Assembly (NCBI GenBank): GCA_029465975.1
Contig: CM055744.1
Span: 2,865,552-2,929,551 of the forward strand
Reading direction: 5' to 3'
Source of the DNA: Dallia pectoralis
Lineage: Eukaryota > Chordata > Actinopteri > Esociformes > Umbridae
DNA: 64,000 nucleotides
Part shown: positions 1 to 10,497 of the stretch, one piece after another
Layout: each line of letters begins with the position of its first letter
Numbering within the stretch: position 1 is the stretch's first letter
The notes under the pieces: generated by a model
What the model saw: only the letters and a program-made list of their open reading frames with translations
The model's database searches: none
Told to the model about the DNA's origin: nothing
Translations under genes and position numbers: made by a program

Positions 1-18
1 CACGCTTCAGTTCGGCTG

Positions 19-1307
19 TCAATCATCATCGGATTCCTCCAGCACACCTTCTAAATGGGTCAACATCGGCAGCAGTGAGGACACCGTAACATAATGTTCT
101 GCAGAGAGAATGTCTGTGAGGTCCGCTACTGGCTTCAGCGCGTTGTTCACAGATTCCAGAACACTTATGTCTTGCCATGTCAGCTGGGGGAGTGGGCGGC
201 GGCTTTTGTCTTGGGCAAAAACACGTTTTATGGCTTGCTGCTGCTCCAGCATTCTCTCTACCATTTGCTGTTTTGAGCCCCATCGTGTTGCACAGTCCTG
301 TCAGTAAATACGCAGTAAAATAAAAAAAATATATATATTTTTTTTTCATATTACAGTTTCATTTCCACTTGTGCCTTCTGCAGCTCACGTCGCCTCAGCC
401 AGCTGTGCGAAAACGCAGTGTTGACTGCCCGGCAAATCCCGAAAGCTCGCTCTGTGCTGGCCCTCTGTTGCGCAAGCGAGTTGTTTATGGCCAGGTTTAA
501 GTTGTGCCTAAAGCAACTTAAAGATGGCCATTTCAACTGCCGGATGGCTGCAACAATATTCGCCCCATTGTCGGTTGATATACAGGCAATTTGTTTCTCC
601 TGTAGTTTCCACTCATTTATTGCCTCGCGCAGTGCTTCCTCCAAATGATCCGCTGTATGGCTTTCGGGCGTGAAGCTAGTTTCCAAGCATTTGGACTGCA
701 GTGTCCACTCTTTACTCACATAATGCACTGTCACTGACATGTAGGGCATCATATTGCAGCTGGACCACATGTCCGTTGTCATGGCCAAATATTCTACGTC
801 ACCCAGCTCTTTCGTGGTGTTACTTCTGACCTCGTTGAAAAGGTTAGGGATAGCCGTTTTGGAGAAGTATTTCCGACCTGGCAGCTCATATTTACGATCA
901 AAGGTATGCAGCATGGCCTTAAACGACGGCTTCTCTACTGTATTGAACGCCACCATTTCTTTGGCCACGAAGCGAGTTACCGCATCTGTCAACTGCCTCC
1001 ATCTGTCACTGTCAGTTTTATATTTGGTTATTTTTGCAAAAGCCCCAGTTATCGTCTGCTGACCCTGGCTAGCTTTTTTGCTAGGCCCAGCACGTGCAGG
1101 CAAGGTGGCATATTCTGCGGGATGGCGCACACGCAAATGGTCATGAAGATTTGTCGTCTGTCCATCTTTTGCGCGGATCACACATGAGCAGATCTTGCAC
1201 ACAACTTCAGTCAGGTCCCTTGGCTGTCCACTCTCATCAGGTCTAAATCCAAAAAATTGCCATATAGCCGAAGTAGTGCCTTTTTTTGCAACCAATACCA
1301 ACGCCAT
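19..1307 (-). pseudogene. hAT transposase, ZBED1-like, broken
   Basis: Residues 1-70 form a BED zinc finger: an aromatic W16-F18 pair, C37-x2-C40, then H57 and H62. This is followed by the hAT catalytic-domain signature TDMWSS and, further on, STDNGANIV. The ATG at 1307 opens a 318-codon frame that stops at 351. Homology resumes at about 300 with CATRWGSKQQ and runs to a stop at 19. Between them (about 301-352) an AT-rich stretch with an in-frame TAA replaces the few residues expected in the family. A GT-AG intron could be drawn there, but none I tried keeps the frame and restores the conserved residues, so I read it as damage. The stop at 19 also comes early: the C-terminal dimerisation region of hAT transposases is absent or off the window. 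The protein would bind element ends and cut and paste DNA. Confidence 0.8.
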
Positions 1308-1380
1308 TGTATCAACTCTTGTTCACTGACAGGGAAGCTACTTTTTGTTTTCCTTCTTACGTGTTTACGTGCAACCTTAT

Positions 1381-1640
1381 TGGAATGCCCGGATGAGTAA
1401 TTAGTTGGGTTAGTAAAATAACGAAAATATAATTTTTAAGTATAGAAAAACATATGTAACGAAATATATTAAAATAAAAAGTGAGCAACTCTTCTTCTAC
1501 TAAAAACTTCTTCTAAAAAGCTACTTAATTTGTTTCCCCTCACGTGAAACCTATCGGGGAACGCTGACTAGTCAGTAGTTAGGTTAGTAAAATAACGAAA
1601 ATAATTTGTTATGTAGAAAATAGTATATGTAAAAACAATT
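1381..1640. repeat. imperfect direct duplication in hAT leader
   Basis: The stretch around 1401-1475 (GGTTAGTAAAATAACGAAAA and following A/T-rich bases) recurs at about 1574-1635 with the same order of motifs, a spacing of about 170 bp. It lies between the hAT terminus and the transposase ATG. Subterminal repeats of this kind often bind transposase, but that role is inferred only. Confidence 0.5.
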
Positions 1641-1920
1641 TTTTTACAACCGCCCAACCCCCGATATCATCGTCCATCACGATGTTTTAATGCCAACATC
1701 GGCAACTGCCAATTTAGTGGACATCGCCCAACCCTAGTGGTGGCATACTTTAAGCAAAATGCATGGCATTCTAAGGGAAAAATGTATTTTGACTGCTATC
1801 TGTATTTTAGTCTTACAGTTTCACTCCTTTATCATTTTTACATTGAGTCTTCAAAAAACCTGGAGTTAGAAGGCTATTTCCCGACTCTAGTGTCATCAGT
1901 GATGGGAGTTTGGCTGGCTG

Positions 1921-4900
1921 TCAAATTGTTTCCATGACAATTACTCCACAGCTACATCCATCCTTTTGTAGTGAGTGAGGGATTGTTGCTCCCTTCCAAT
2001 TGATGCCGACCCAGTCGGACTTGCGCATTTTAAAGTACTCCCTGTAGAGTTGTAATATTTAATAACTTTTTTACTTAAACATTTCAAGCATTCTGGTCCA
2101 TATCTATTACTGGTCCATATCTAGTAATTTTAACAGTTTAAACTGATATCTACCTCAGTCTGTAGGCAGCGATTTGAGATTCTTCTTGCTCACCTCCTCC
2201 TGCTGGATCGACGAGGAATACATTTCCAGATGCAGGTTGGAAGAACTAAAGAAATACTTCTGGTTCACTACATTTTCAATTTCAGATTATAGTGCAATAA
2301 CTTCTATTTAGGTATTCTAAAACAAGCTTACCAAGAACCTCCAGTGCTGGTTGTTCACATTTACAAAAGATGTGACTGCATCAAAGTCCGTAAAAGTTAC
2401 CTGAATGAAGATAGATGTGACCATTAGCAAACGTGACATGTTCAAGTACAACAAATCTATGAAAATTAAAGGGTTCTATTACGTTTAATGCATGTTTATT
2501 TGTGTGCATGAAGTTGTAAATATTGCTGTTAAAATTGCGGACACAATAGGATTTAAGATGTTTTGAATTGTTTTGCCAATTTATGGTTATGGAAGATGCA
2601 GTGTGCAACAGCAGTGCTAGGACTTAAGCCAATATTTACATTCATTCTTGAAATTGATTGTGGAGGGTATTTTTGCTGCACACTTTTGATGGCTGATGCC
2701 GGAAATGGGATGAAGGAATTGACCAAAGTAAAACATGTAAGTGAATCACATTGATACTCAAAGGAAAGAAATGTGAAAGGAAGACAGTACCTTTTTGAGG
2801 CCATGAGAAGTCATCTGTTCTCGGGTGCCATAGACATAGAGAATTACACCTCCACTATAATGATTGAGCAGGTAAATTTTCTTCCCCATGCCAGATTTAT
2901 TTAACACTACCAGCAGGTATGTTTCAATAGCCTGCAAATGCACCGTTCAAGGAAAATGTCTTAATCAAATAAAGAAATTCAGACATTTGTTGAATGTACT
3001 GTATGTAAAATAACCACGTGATATGAAATCCCTGCAACCGACAAATATTTTATTGTGTGTTTTTAGAATTGTTTTTGCTAGCCTTTTAAGTGTAGGCACT
3101 TACTGCCAAATGACTAAAATGTCAATGTACAGATAACTCTTGTTGAACAGTGATATATTAATATGTAGCAATCAATCATTTACCTCCCCAGCCAGCCAAC
3201 AGTGTGGCTTCAGAGTCTTAAATTCACTGTGGTGCAGAGTGTAAGACACTCTTGTATCTACAGCTGACTGGATCACTGCCACCACTACACCACTGTCTGG
3301 TCTCTTCCAGAGAGACTTTACCTGTATCACATGGACACTTTGTTGATACATAACATTTCTGGGTACATTGCATTGTGTATCAAAATCTGAGAAAATATTT
3401 TAATTACATACCTCTTTTGATGAATTTGTAGAGGTGTTTTTCGGGCTTTGTGTCAGTTGAGCGCAGTCTGTTTGCCTATGATTATCCTGCTGTTCACATG
3501 AAATATACTGTAGTTATTTTAACACAATCATGGATCCTGTATCCATTGAGGCTAACATTTTCTACAGAACAAAATCATTAGCTTATATTCGTATTAACAT
3601 TAACACTATTATTATCCAAGATATTAAGAAATTGGAAAACAGAATTCCATTACATAAAATGTAATTGCTATGGGTCAATCAATAATACATTTTCACACCA
3701 AATCAAGTGTTGGACAACTTGGTAAGCCACTAGTAGAAGAATATACAACGCATTTGAAGTTTCTATGATATTTTTTGCAAAGTTATTGAGTAAACAGTGA
3801 AAATTGGGTGTTTCCATTGATTGATTGGCTATGTGTCAATCAATTATACACCTTATCACCAAACAAAATGATCAGGTACTATTAGAAGACTGTACAACAA
3901 ATTTGAAGTTTCTTTCGTAATTTTAGGTTATTGAATAAAAACACAGGCTGTGTATATGGAAGAAAATCTCACCAGATTCTGTAACTGAATTTCTTGCACT
4001 GAATTTATTTGCATACAAGATTCAATGTCTAAAAATTCAATGTTAGAAATTCAGTGTCAGAAATTCAGAGCAAAAAAATTCAGTGTCAGAAATTCAGTGA
4101 AAAAAAATTCTGTCAGAAATTCAGTGAAAAAAAAATCAGATTTAGAAATTCAGTGAAAAAAAATTCACTGGGGATACCAAGGAAAAGCAATCAATTCTGT
4201 CTCAACTCCAACCAGGATCCAGCTATCAAGTTCCGGGTTTACGTTTTAAATGAGGTTTACTAACAAGGTTCGGGAGGAGGACTTTCAGCTAATTAATTAC
4301 AGGTGGAAGCTCTCAGCAATCAACGACTAGGGTACATATAGACTCAGCAGTCTTACCTCGCTCCGCTGACAGCTCGCAGCATCCCCCCACCACCCCTTCT
4401 CCGCTCAAATTCTAGTCCTAACCACTTACATGCGAGGGGGGGTACTCTGGGTTCGGGCCGAATTCCGAGCCCGGAGCCCCGGGCCGGATTCCGAGCCCGG
4501 AACCCCCCCTCCGGACAGCACGCCAAATACGCATTAAACCTATCCCTTAATTGGCATGTAAGTGCGAACTCGTGAACTGGTGATCATGTTAACTGGTGAC
4601 ATTGCAGATGCGACGTGGGCGTGTCATTAGAAACTCTGTCTGGGAAGTTTAATGTAGGTGACCGTATCGATGTTCAAAATAATGCAAACGTCAATAAATC
4701 GTTCAAATGTTCGTAATTTTATACTTTTTTGTGTCATAATCCTGTTTAATGTGTTTGTAATTAAATTAATTCAGCCTAACTGTCTGAGGTGTTTGTTTAC
4801 GGCACAGCACGAACGAGTACAGACCGCTACTATAACAGAGTGTAGTGCGCCCAGATTAACTTGTGATACATATAGACCACTAGTATAACAGAGTGTAGTG

Positions 4901-7069
4901 CGCCCAGGTTAAAAATATTTTTTCTCACTTATATTGGTCACTTATGTAGTAGAAATGTGAAATAATTTTTGAAATTGGTGCCTTCTAGGCAGAGAAAAAG
5001 ATTAAAATGTGTTTTTGGCTCATGTGGATGAAATACACCAAATCCCAGAATGCACTTGTTTCGCTGCTCTACGAGTCCACTCCCAAGCCATGCCTACCGG
5101 CTCGAGAGGGCAGGCAGAAGGGAAGGCTAGCTACTAATTGACTGGAAAACTGGAAGACACCGGTTAACGTGAGTCTCCGTGACGAGTTTCTTGATAAAGT
5201 AATTTTAGTACTAGCCTTGCGTTGTACCGGGATGTGCATCCAACACAAGGAAAGGACATGTAGTTAGTTTCCATCGTTTTCCCGTTGAACATTTAGAGCG
5301 GTGCAAACAGTGGCTGCGGGCTAGTATCAACCACCCCAAGTTCCGAGAATATTTGTAATTAATAAAAGTATATACATTTCTTCATATTTCCCTGTACTCT
5401 TTTGTAAATCAAAGTAATACATTATAGACTTGTGGAGGCTGGTTACTCTCAATGTGATTTAGCTGTAACTACTTATTGTACACACTAACTGGATTATTTC
5501 CCTTGTGTGAATTAATTTTTGTTAAAAAGGGAAATCTTATGTATATTACACAGTTTAGACTGGAATTTTAAAAAGACAATGCAAGACAGGACCATGGAAA
5601 CAGAGTAGCTCCATATATGAAGTGCTTTCCTACAATTGCAGTCAATATTACTCTAGGCAAATATATAATTGAATAGAGCAACACTAAAAGGACTACAACA
5701 CTAACCACATCCAAGATGAGTTTGAACTTTTATTGTTTTTAAACATAATATAAACAATTGCACACTCATAGCTCTTCCAGAGCTTCAGCAGTTTCTTGAT
5801 AGCCACAGTATTGTCCGTCAGGAGCTGGAAATCTCTGTCTGATGTCCTGAACAACACAGGCAGGCAAAACAAGACGATATAGCCTTTCCCCAGTCTCTCT
5901 CCTTGCAGGATCCATTCCACGAAATGACGGTAGGCTGTTAGTCGATATTGTCTGAAAACAATAAGCACAACGTTAGCAACGCAAGCTATTTGCACCTACA
6001 ATAGGCTAGCTAGCATATATGTAAATATAACCGATAGCTCAGCTAACTGACGTGAACAACAAATAAATACTCACTAATATATTATACTGAAGCGTCCGTT
6101 TGTCCCTGCGGGCTTTGGCTGGCATTTCCAATTGACTTTCGGAATCCTGAAATAAGTTTCCAAAACTCATCTGTGGATGAAAGCTGGGGTTCTCTATTAC
6201 GCATGCTGGCGGTCCCGTTTCTAATGCAGATTCTGTTATTTCTTCAAGAAGAAAATGGCATCGCTGAAATTCGCAACAGCAGCGGGACTCTATCTGTGTC
6301 CATAGGCGCACAGCGAGAGCACTGGCACCACCAGTCCGCCCCAGCTCGACTCTGTACGGGCTCTTCCTCATCACCGCCAGGCAAGCTTCGCTCCTCTGCA
6401 GCAGCAGCCTCTTGTTCCTCCATCAACCGCAACTGTTTTTCGCTGTATTGCGGCTCGTACAGGCAGCCACGAACATCGGATTCGCGCAACAGATCTTCAA
6501 AATCCCTTTCTTCCATTTCGTTTTCAAAATTACATTCTGCCATCGTGTTTATCTAAAACTCACATTTCTCCACAACAAGCAAGATCGGGTTAGCTTAACT
6601 ACAAGATGGCTGGCACTGTTTTGAGAATCTGTGACGAGGCCCCACCCCATATGGGCGGGTTGAAAAAAATGCGGAAGTTGCATCTACTTCTGTCTGTAGT
6701 TTATAGCCTCTTTTAAAAAATCCTTAATTTTACGTCGTAATTTTACGTCATTGGAGGATTTTTTTCCTGACTTAAAATCAAGATATCTCTCTTATCAGAT
6801 GGAGTTGAGAGGTGGGAGTTAGGTCATTGGAAAATACTACCATTTGTCTACTGATACAAAGCTAAATGCAAAATCGGTGAAGTGGCCCTGTAACTAAAAG
6901 AATAACATTATGCATTTCATAATCCCTTTTTTCACTGATGTGAACTACTTACCTCAGCACAGATCAGTTCTTGTGGGCGTAAGGTCATGGAGTCAGAATT
7001 CCGCATGGTAGAACTCTGGTTGTGTGACACCACCAGTTCAGAATGACCCTGTTCCCACAGTGTTTTTGT
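1921..7069 (-). CDS. Ulp1/SENP-like C48 cysteine protease exons of a composite transposon gene
   Basis: Six minus-strand exons with good splice signals keep one frame: 7069-6953, 3321-3184, 2931-2791, 2400-2332, 2245-2154 and 2041-1921. The first three are exact codon multiples (39, 46, 47 codons), the fourth is 23 codons, and the last junction (phase 2) rebuilds an Arg codon. The translation carries the papain-fold SUMO-protease signature: His in NNQHWRF (2344-2346), Asp in LVDPAG (2207-2209), Gln in HSLQKDG (1966-1968) and Cys in CSCGV (1948-1950). Such proteases cleave SUMO or SUMO-like conjugates; in plants they ride on MULE transposons. The stop at 1921 follows the Cys by only nine codons, so the C-terminus may be truncated. 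The upstream neighbour in the same orientation is the broken MULE-like transposase at 7130-9718, and the phase-0 donor/acceptor pattern suggests one transcript. An extra exon between 2791 and 2400 is possible; I saw none with clear homology. Confidence 0.68.
4030..4170. repeat. degenerate ATTCAGTG tandem repeat
   Basis: Seven or eight copies of AGAAATTCAGTG-like units separated by A-runs of variable length give an irregular period of about 15-25 bp. Confidence 0.65.
4821..4911. repeat. 53-bp direct duplication
   Basis: The block at 4821-4858 (containing CAGAGTGTAGTGCGCCCAG) recurs at 4874-4911 with three or four differences. It sits just outside the left limit of the THAP/P2X7-like element. 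Confidence 0.6.
5215..5358 (+). pseudogene. THAP zinc-finger fragment
   Basis: The frame starting PCVVPGC continues with SNTRKG, SFHRFP and KQWL, the order found in the first half of THAP C2CH fingers. The first two cysteines are present (C-x4-C). A TAA at 5356-5358 cuts it off before the distal C-x2-H pair, and an in-frame TAG lies just upstream, so there is no complete gene. THAP fingers bind DNA and serve as the N-terminal domain of several DDE transposases. Confidence 0.7.
5766..6543 (-). pseudogene. P2X7 intracellular-domain-like protein, frame-broken
   Basis: The ATG at 6543-6541 opens an acidic N-terminal segment followed by WWCQCSRCAPM, the cysteine-rich WC-x-C-x2-C-x-PM motif of the P2X7 C-terminal (ballast) domain. 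The next conserved cysteines (ESRCCCE) are in another frame, so a one-base loss near 6310 is likely. Exon 1 ends at 6075 before GTGAGT. Exon 2 starts at 5951 after TTTTCAG with QYRLTAYRHFVEW and, after another frame change, LVLPACVVQDIR. It ends in TGA at 5766-5768, with AATAAA on the minus strand at about 5729-5734. Such ORFs occur as single-domain proteins beside THAP transposases in fish. Their role is unknown; zinc binding is inferred from the cysteines. Confidence 0.68.
6896..6952 (-). other. splice donor after protease-gene exon
   Basis: On the minus strand the exon ending at 6953 (GTGCTGAG) is followed by GTAAGTAG, a strong donor. The nested element begins just beyond, so the insertion lies within the intron and leaves the exon intact. 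Confidence 0.55.
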
Positions 7070-7129
7070 CTGAAAAATAAATTGTATTTAATGAAAACAA
7101 ACAAATTTAAATAACAACATTGGAATATT

Positions 7130-9718
7130 ATTTTGTGAGATCTGATCATACCAGTGTACTTAATTATTTCCCTGGGTCTACTGTGACTGGCAGCTGATTT
7201 GGTGTAGCAGGAATCTTCACTATACTTTTATCAGCTTTTTTTGTAATAGCTGGTTCTTGTTTTCTACTGGCCTTTTTTTGAAGGTTCTGGAATTGTTAGA
7301 GGGGTATTGTAAAATGTGGATGTTGTATTAGCATCAAGGGTCTTGTCTCGGTGATACCGCCTCAGGTCGCCAAGCATTACAGCGCTCCACAGTGGGAAGA
7401 TCCCGAAATAATTAGCCAAAAGAAACTTTAAGATGTTAGGACAGTGATAGCGGTTTGGCTGATGTCCGTCCTCATTCGTTTCTGCCTCTCCTATTGCCGC
7501 CTGTACTTCCTAAAATGCTTCTTGGAAACATTTGGTATATGGGGACCTAGCCACAATTGTCTGCGCCCGCTGCTGTTCTTCCTCCTTCCATCCACTCTGT
7601 GACTTGCTGTCCTCATTTTCAAGCGTGGGGTTGTTCCCCTTGGCTATCAATTGTTGCAGAAAGTCTAGGCTTTGATGAACATTTAGATGCACATGTTCTG
7701 CCAGCAAGACAGTGCAGAGATGTTTGAAAATGTCCAGGCCTGACTGCAGTGATACTGTGTTTTGAATTAGAGCAAACACAAAAGTAACAAATTCTCTGAG
7801 ACCTGGGTCGTCTGTCCTGCGACTGACAGCGTTGCTAACTTCTTTAATGATGTGTGCTGAGCAGAGGTGGAGTATTGTGGTGGGTTTTATTTCATCCCAA
7901 CTTTTTTGCCCACAAACGATTGCAAACGTTCTTGACATTTATGCATCTATACTCTCTCTGTTGAATGCCAGTAGTGTGGCCTGCATTAGTGCCCAACTAA
8001 AGTCTGTTTCAATTTGATTGACACGGTGCGCTGTACATTTGGCCAATGCATGCAGAAACTGAAGTAGCCAATATGCCAGTGGTGGAACTGAATGGTTATT
8101 GGAAAGGAGCTCACAGACTGGGAGGGGTGGAGCCAGCTCCCGGCAGGGTAAGGGCATAGTAAAAAAAAACTTTTGTTGTCACCAGGAATCTTTCTGACAA
8201 CGCCTCCTGTAGCATCTAGATACAAGGCCACCTTTTTTTTCCTCTTTAGGTGGTTGACCAACATGCTTACACCAACCTCTGTGTACAAGTGTACAGCAAA
8301 AGGGTTCATTTGCAGGACTTGAATGTGCAGATGTTTACATGATTGCTGTCACATTTTCTGATGATATCCTATGTGAGATTAAGTTCTAAAAGAACATTGT
8401 CGTGAAGATGTTTGCTCTTTTTTATTTCGGATGCAATAACCTTGAGAATGCTCTTGCTTAGGCTGCGGGATACATTGCCAGCAATTAGTTCAGGCAGTGG
8501 AGTGGAGCGCAACCGACTATAATACACCCTGCTAATGCCTTTTCTCACAGTTTTAGCTATGTGGCCTCGTTTAACATTGGTTGCTGGTCTAAACCTTCTT
8601 TCACTTTTAAGGTGACGGACAATTCCAGTGCGATGTACAGCCAGTGTAATGACTTTCTGGTGTGCTGTTGGTCGTTCTGCCATCAAAAATCTAGCTTTGC
8701 AAGTTGAAAACTTGCATACAGCACGAACAGACAAGTATGGGTCCCTTCGTTTTCTGCTACATGGTAAACGTATGTGGTGAAAGGTGAACTTGAGGACACA
8801 CGCTGTATTTTTTTTTTACAATCTCATTGTAGAGTACATTGGTCCATGGTGTAGCTAATTTAGATTTTCCCTTTTGTGGTGCTATTAATAGCCACTGGTC
8901 TTTTGTTAATGTTATATTAAATGTACTTAGCACTGGTGGTGTCTTCCTGTGACGGCTTTTTTGCTTTCTGCCCATAATCTTTCTCTTGCTCGAACTCTGA
9001 CTCCTCATATTTCTCAGACTTCATGTCTCTCTGTTTCACTTTCCTCTCCACCTGCTCAACAGCTGAATCCCTTTCTTCTGATTCTGTGCCTGTCTGTGTC
9101 TCTATCTTGGAATCATCTTCTCCATCATCCTCAGAGTCTGTACCTGTCTCCCCCTGCTCCATCTCTGAATAAAAGACTTCCTCTTCCTTAGAATCTGTGC
9201 CTATACATGTTAGTATTTCATTGTTTTCCGGACCATCCACTGCAAAATCTTCTGACTCTGTCCCTTGATTTGCTATGTCATCATTCCTGTCATCTTCAAT
9301 CACCTTCACTTGCTCAGACTCTGTACCAGTCTCTGACTCTCTGACATCATTTTTAATCTCCTGGTCAATCACAGAAGGGTCTTGCTCAAGTTGCTGTTGC
9401 GAAGCACTCAATGTCTTTCATGCAGCATGCTCACTCTCTCTCTGTTGTGTTGCCGCCACCCTGGTTTTTATGCCTTTTCGGTTTTGTTTCCATGCATTGT
9501 ATAGCCACTTACGGTTTTTTGAGTTGTCTTTGCCAAAAACCACTGAAGCCAGTTGAGACCAAACCTCAGAGTTAGATGGTTTAGGGTAAGGCAACATACT
9601 AACATTGATGAAACTCTGTAACACCCTGTCTTCTCCTCCAGCCAGTGTCCAAAGGTCCCTTCTGGTACCTCCACATCCCCTCCGGATTTTTGGCATGACT
9701 TCAGTAAAGTCTATTACA
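7130..9718 (-). pseudogene. MULE-like DDE transposase, decayed
   Basis: An acceptor (CTGTAATAG) at 9719 precedes the ATG at about 9696. In order come a Myb/SANT-like N-terminal stretch (RKWLYNAWKQNRKG); an acidic region (9411-9040) with five GT[E/D]S motifs; a basic segment with KDQWLLIAPQK; a cysteine-containing segment (VCKFSTCKA); the catalytic core with Asp in LYLDATGG (8214-8216), Asp in ETDFSWAL (8002-8004) and Glu after HLCSAH (7840-7842); and a distal FPLWSAVML. This order fits animal Mutator-like (Phantom/NOF-type) transposases. In-frame stops occur at 9418, 7939 and 7510. Frame changes coincide with homopolymer runs near 8811-8820, 8163-8171 and 7277. The gene continues downstream into the protease exons. 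Confidence 0.68.
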
Positions 9719-10380
9719 GAATAATAAATGGAAATACAGTGACATTATTAAAATAATTCAACTACTTGCTGATGCTAAATGTGATATTCTGGCTGGTAGA
9801 AACTTTCGATTGTACAACATTTTGTAATTAACCAGGGGGAAATTCCTCTACCCAGTCAGTCATTTCAAGGCAGCTGCTTATTTAGATCATGAACAGAGCA
9901 CAACATGTGGCTTAAATTTCCATTTGCATACCGTTCTTAAAGGTATAATAAAAAAAAACTGTATTAGAACTGCTATGGTAATCAGCTATAACATTCTGTC
10001 ATGATTTGTCGTATATTAACGTCGAAAAAATAGAAGCTTCAACATACATATTCAACGACAAAACAGTTAAACAAAGTAACTTTAACTCTGCTGACAATAC
10101 CATCAAAAACGTAGTCTGAAAGAAGCAGCACTTACCCGAATAATGTTCAAAAGACGAGGTAAAAATCTAAGGACATTTATCCTGCAATTGAGTTGCTGCT
10201 TTCACATTGTACCATTAACTTCAGCTTTGCTTCATATGCGTCTTTCGATCGCTATAGGTTTTTCTACGTCAGAGGCGCAATGGTCTTTAGATGTTGTAAG
10301 ATGTGTTCGGCTACAGACACATCGTTCAATAATGGACATGCACATCTGGGTCAATATCACTATCAAGTGCCTTTGAGACT
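9719..10380 (-). other. probable 5' leader of the MULE-like gene
   Basis: No coding homology was seen on either strand. On the minus strand a donor (TTCGG then GTAAGTGC) at 10136/10135 could splice to the acceptor at 9719, defining a non-coding first exon upstream of 10136. The plus-strand frames here are short and unrecognised. Confidence 0.35.
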
Positions 10381-10382
10381 TC

Positions 10383-10427
10383 ACCATTTTCAAAATAAAA
10401 ATCGGAGATTTTTATTTTGAAAATGGT
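10383..10427. repeat. perfect palindrome, 21-bp arms, 3-nt spacer
   Basis: Bases 10383-10403 are exactly complementary to 10407-10427, with GGA between. The arms are AT-rich (ACCATTTTC ... GAAAATGGT). The palindrome lies between the likely 5' end of the MULE-like gene and the truncated end of the Gypsy element. It may be a terminal-repeat junction or a hairpin. Confidence 0.9.
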
Positions 10428-10497
10428 AAAACACAATAAGTTAATATAACACAAAAAAATTGGTGAAACTGATTACATCGAAATTGTTAAGTTTTGC

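Larger units (their letters stand above)
1..1736 (-). mobile_element. hAT DNA transposon, 5' part (runs off the window)
   Basis: The minus strand begins at 1736 with TAGGGTTGGGCGATGTCC, a terminal sequence typical of vertebrate hAT elements. It continues through an AT-rich leader into a BED-finger transposase at 1307-19. The other terminus and the second target-site copy lie left of the window, so an 8-bp duplication (expected copy at 1737-1744) cannot be checked. The leader 1308-1736 has no ORF and contains an imperfect internal duplication. The coding part is broken, so this copy is probably inactive. Confidence 0.82.
3322..4914. other. intron/AT-rich sequence without a recognised gene
   Basis: This lies inside the 3.6-kb intron between the protease exons at 6953 and 3321. 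It is mostly AT-rich. A GC-rich block at 4431-4510 repeats a GAGCCCGGA-type motif. A CT-rich run precedes it. The short open frames at 4054-4263 and 4658-4888 resemble nothing I know. Confidence 0.5.
4915..6895. mobile_element. nested THAP + P2X7-like DNA element (internally deleted)
   Basis: A THAP-finger start on the plus strand (5215) and a P2X7-intracellular-domain-like gene on the minus strand (6543 to 5766) converge, tail to tail. The right part ends near 6893 in GTGGCCCTGTAAC, which read on the minus strand resembles a transposon terminus (ACAGGGCCACTTCACC). I cannot find its inverted partner on the left, so the left limit is approximate. Teleost two-gene elements pairing a THAP transposase with this P2X7-like ORF are known to me. 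The transposase core is missing here, so the copy is non-autonomous. Confidence 0.5.
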
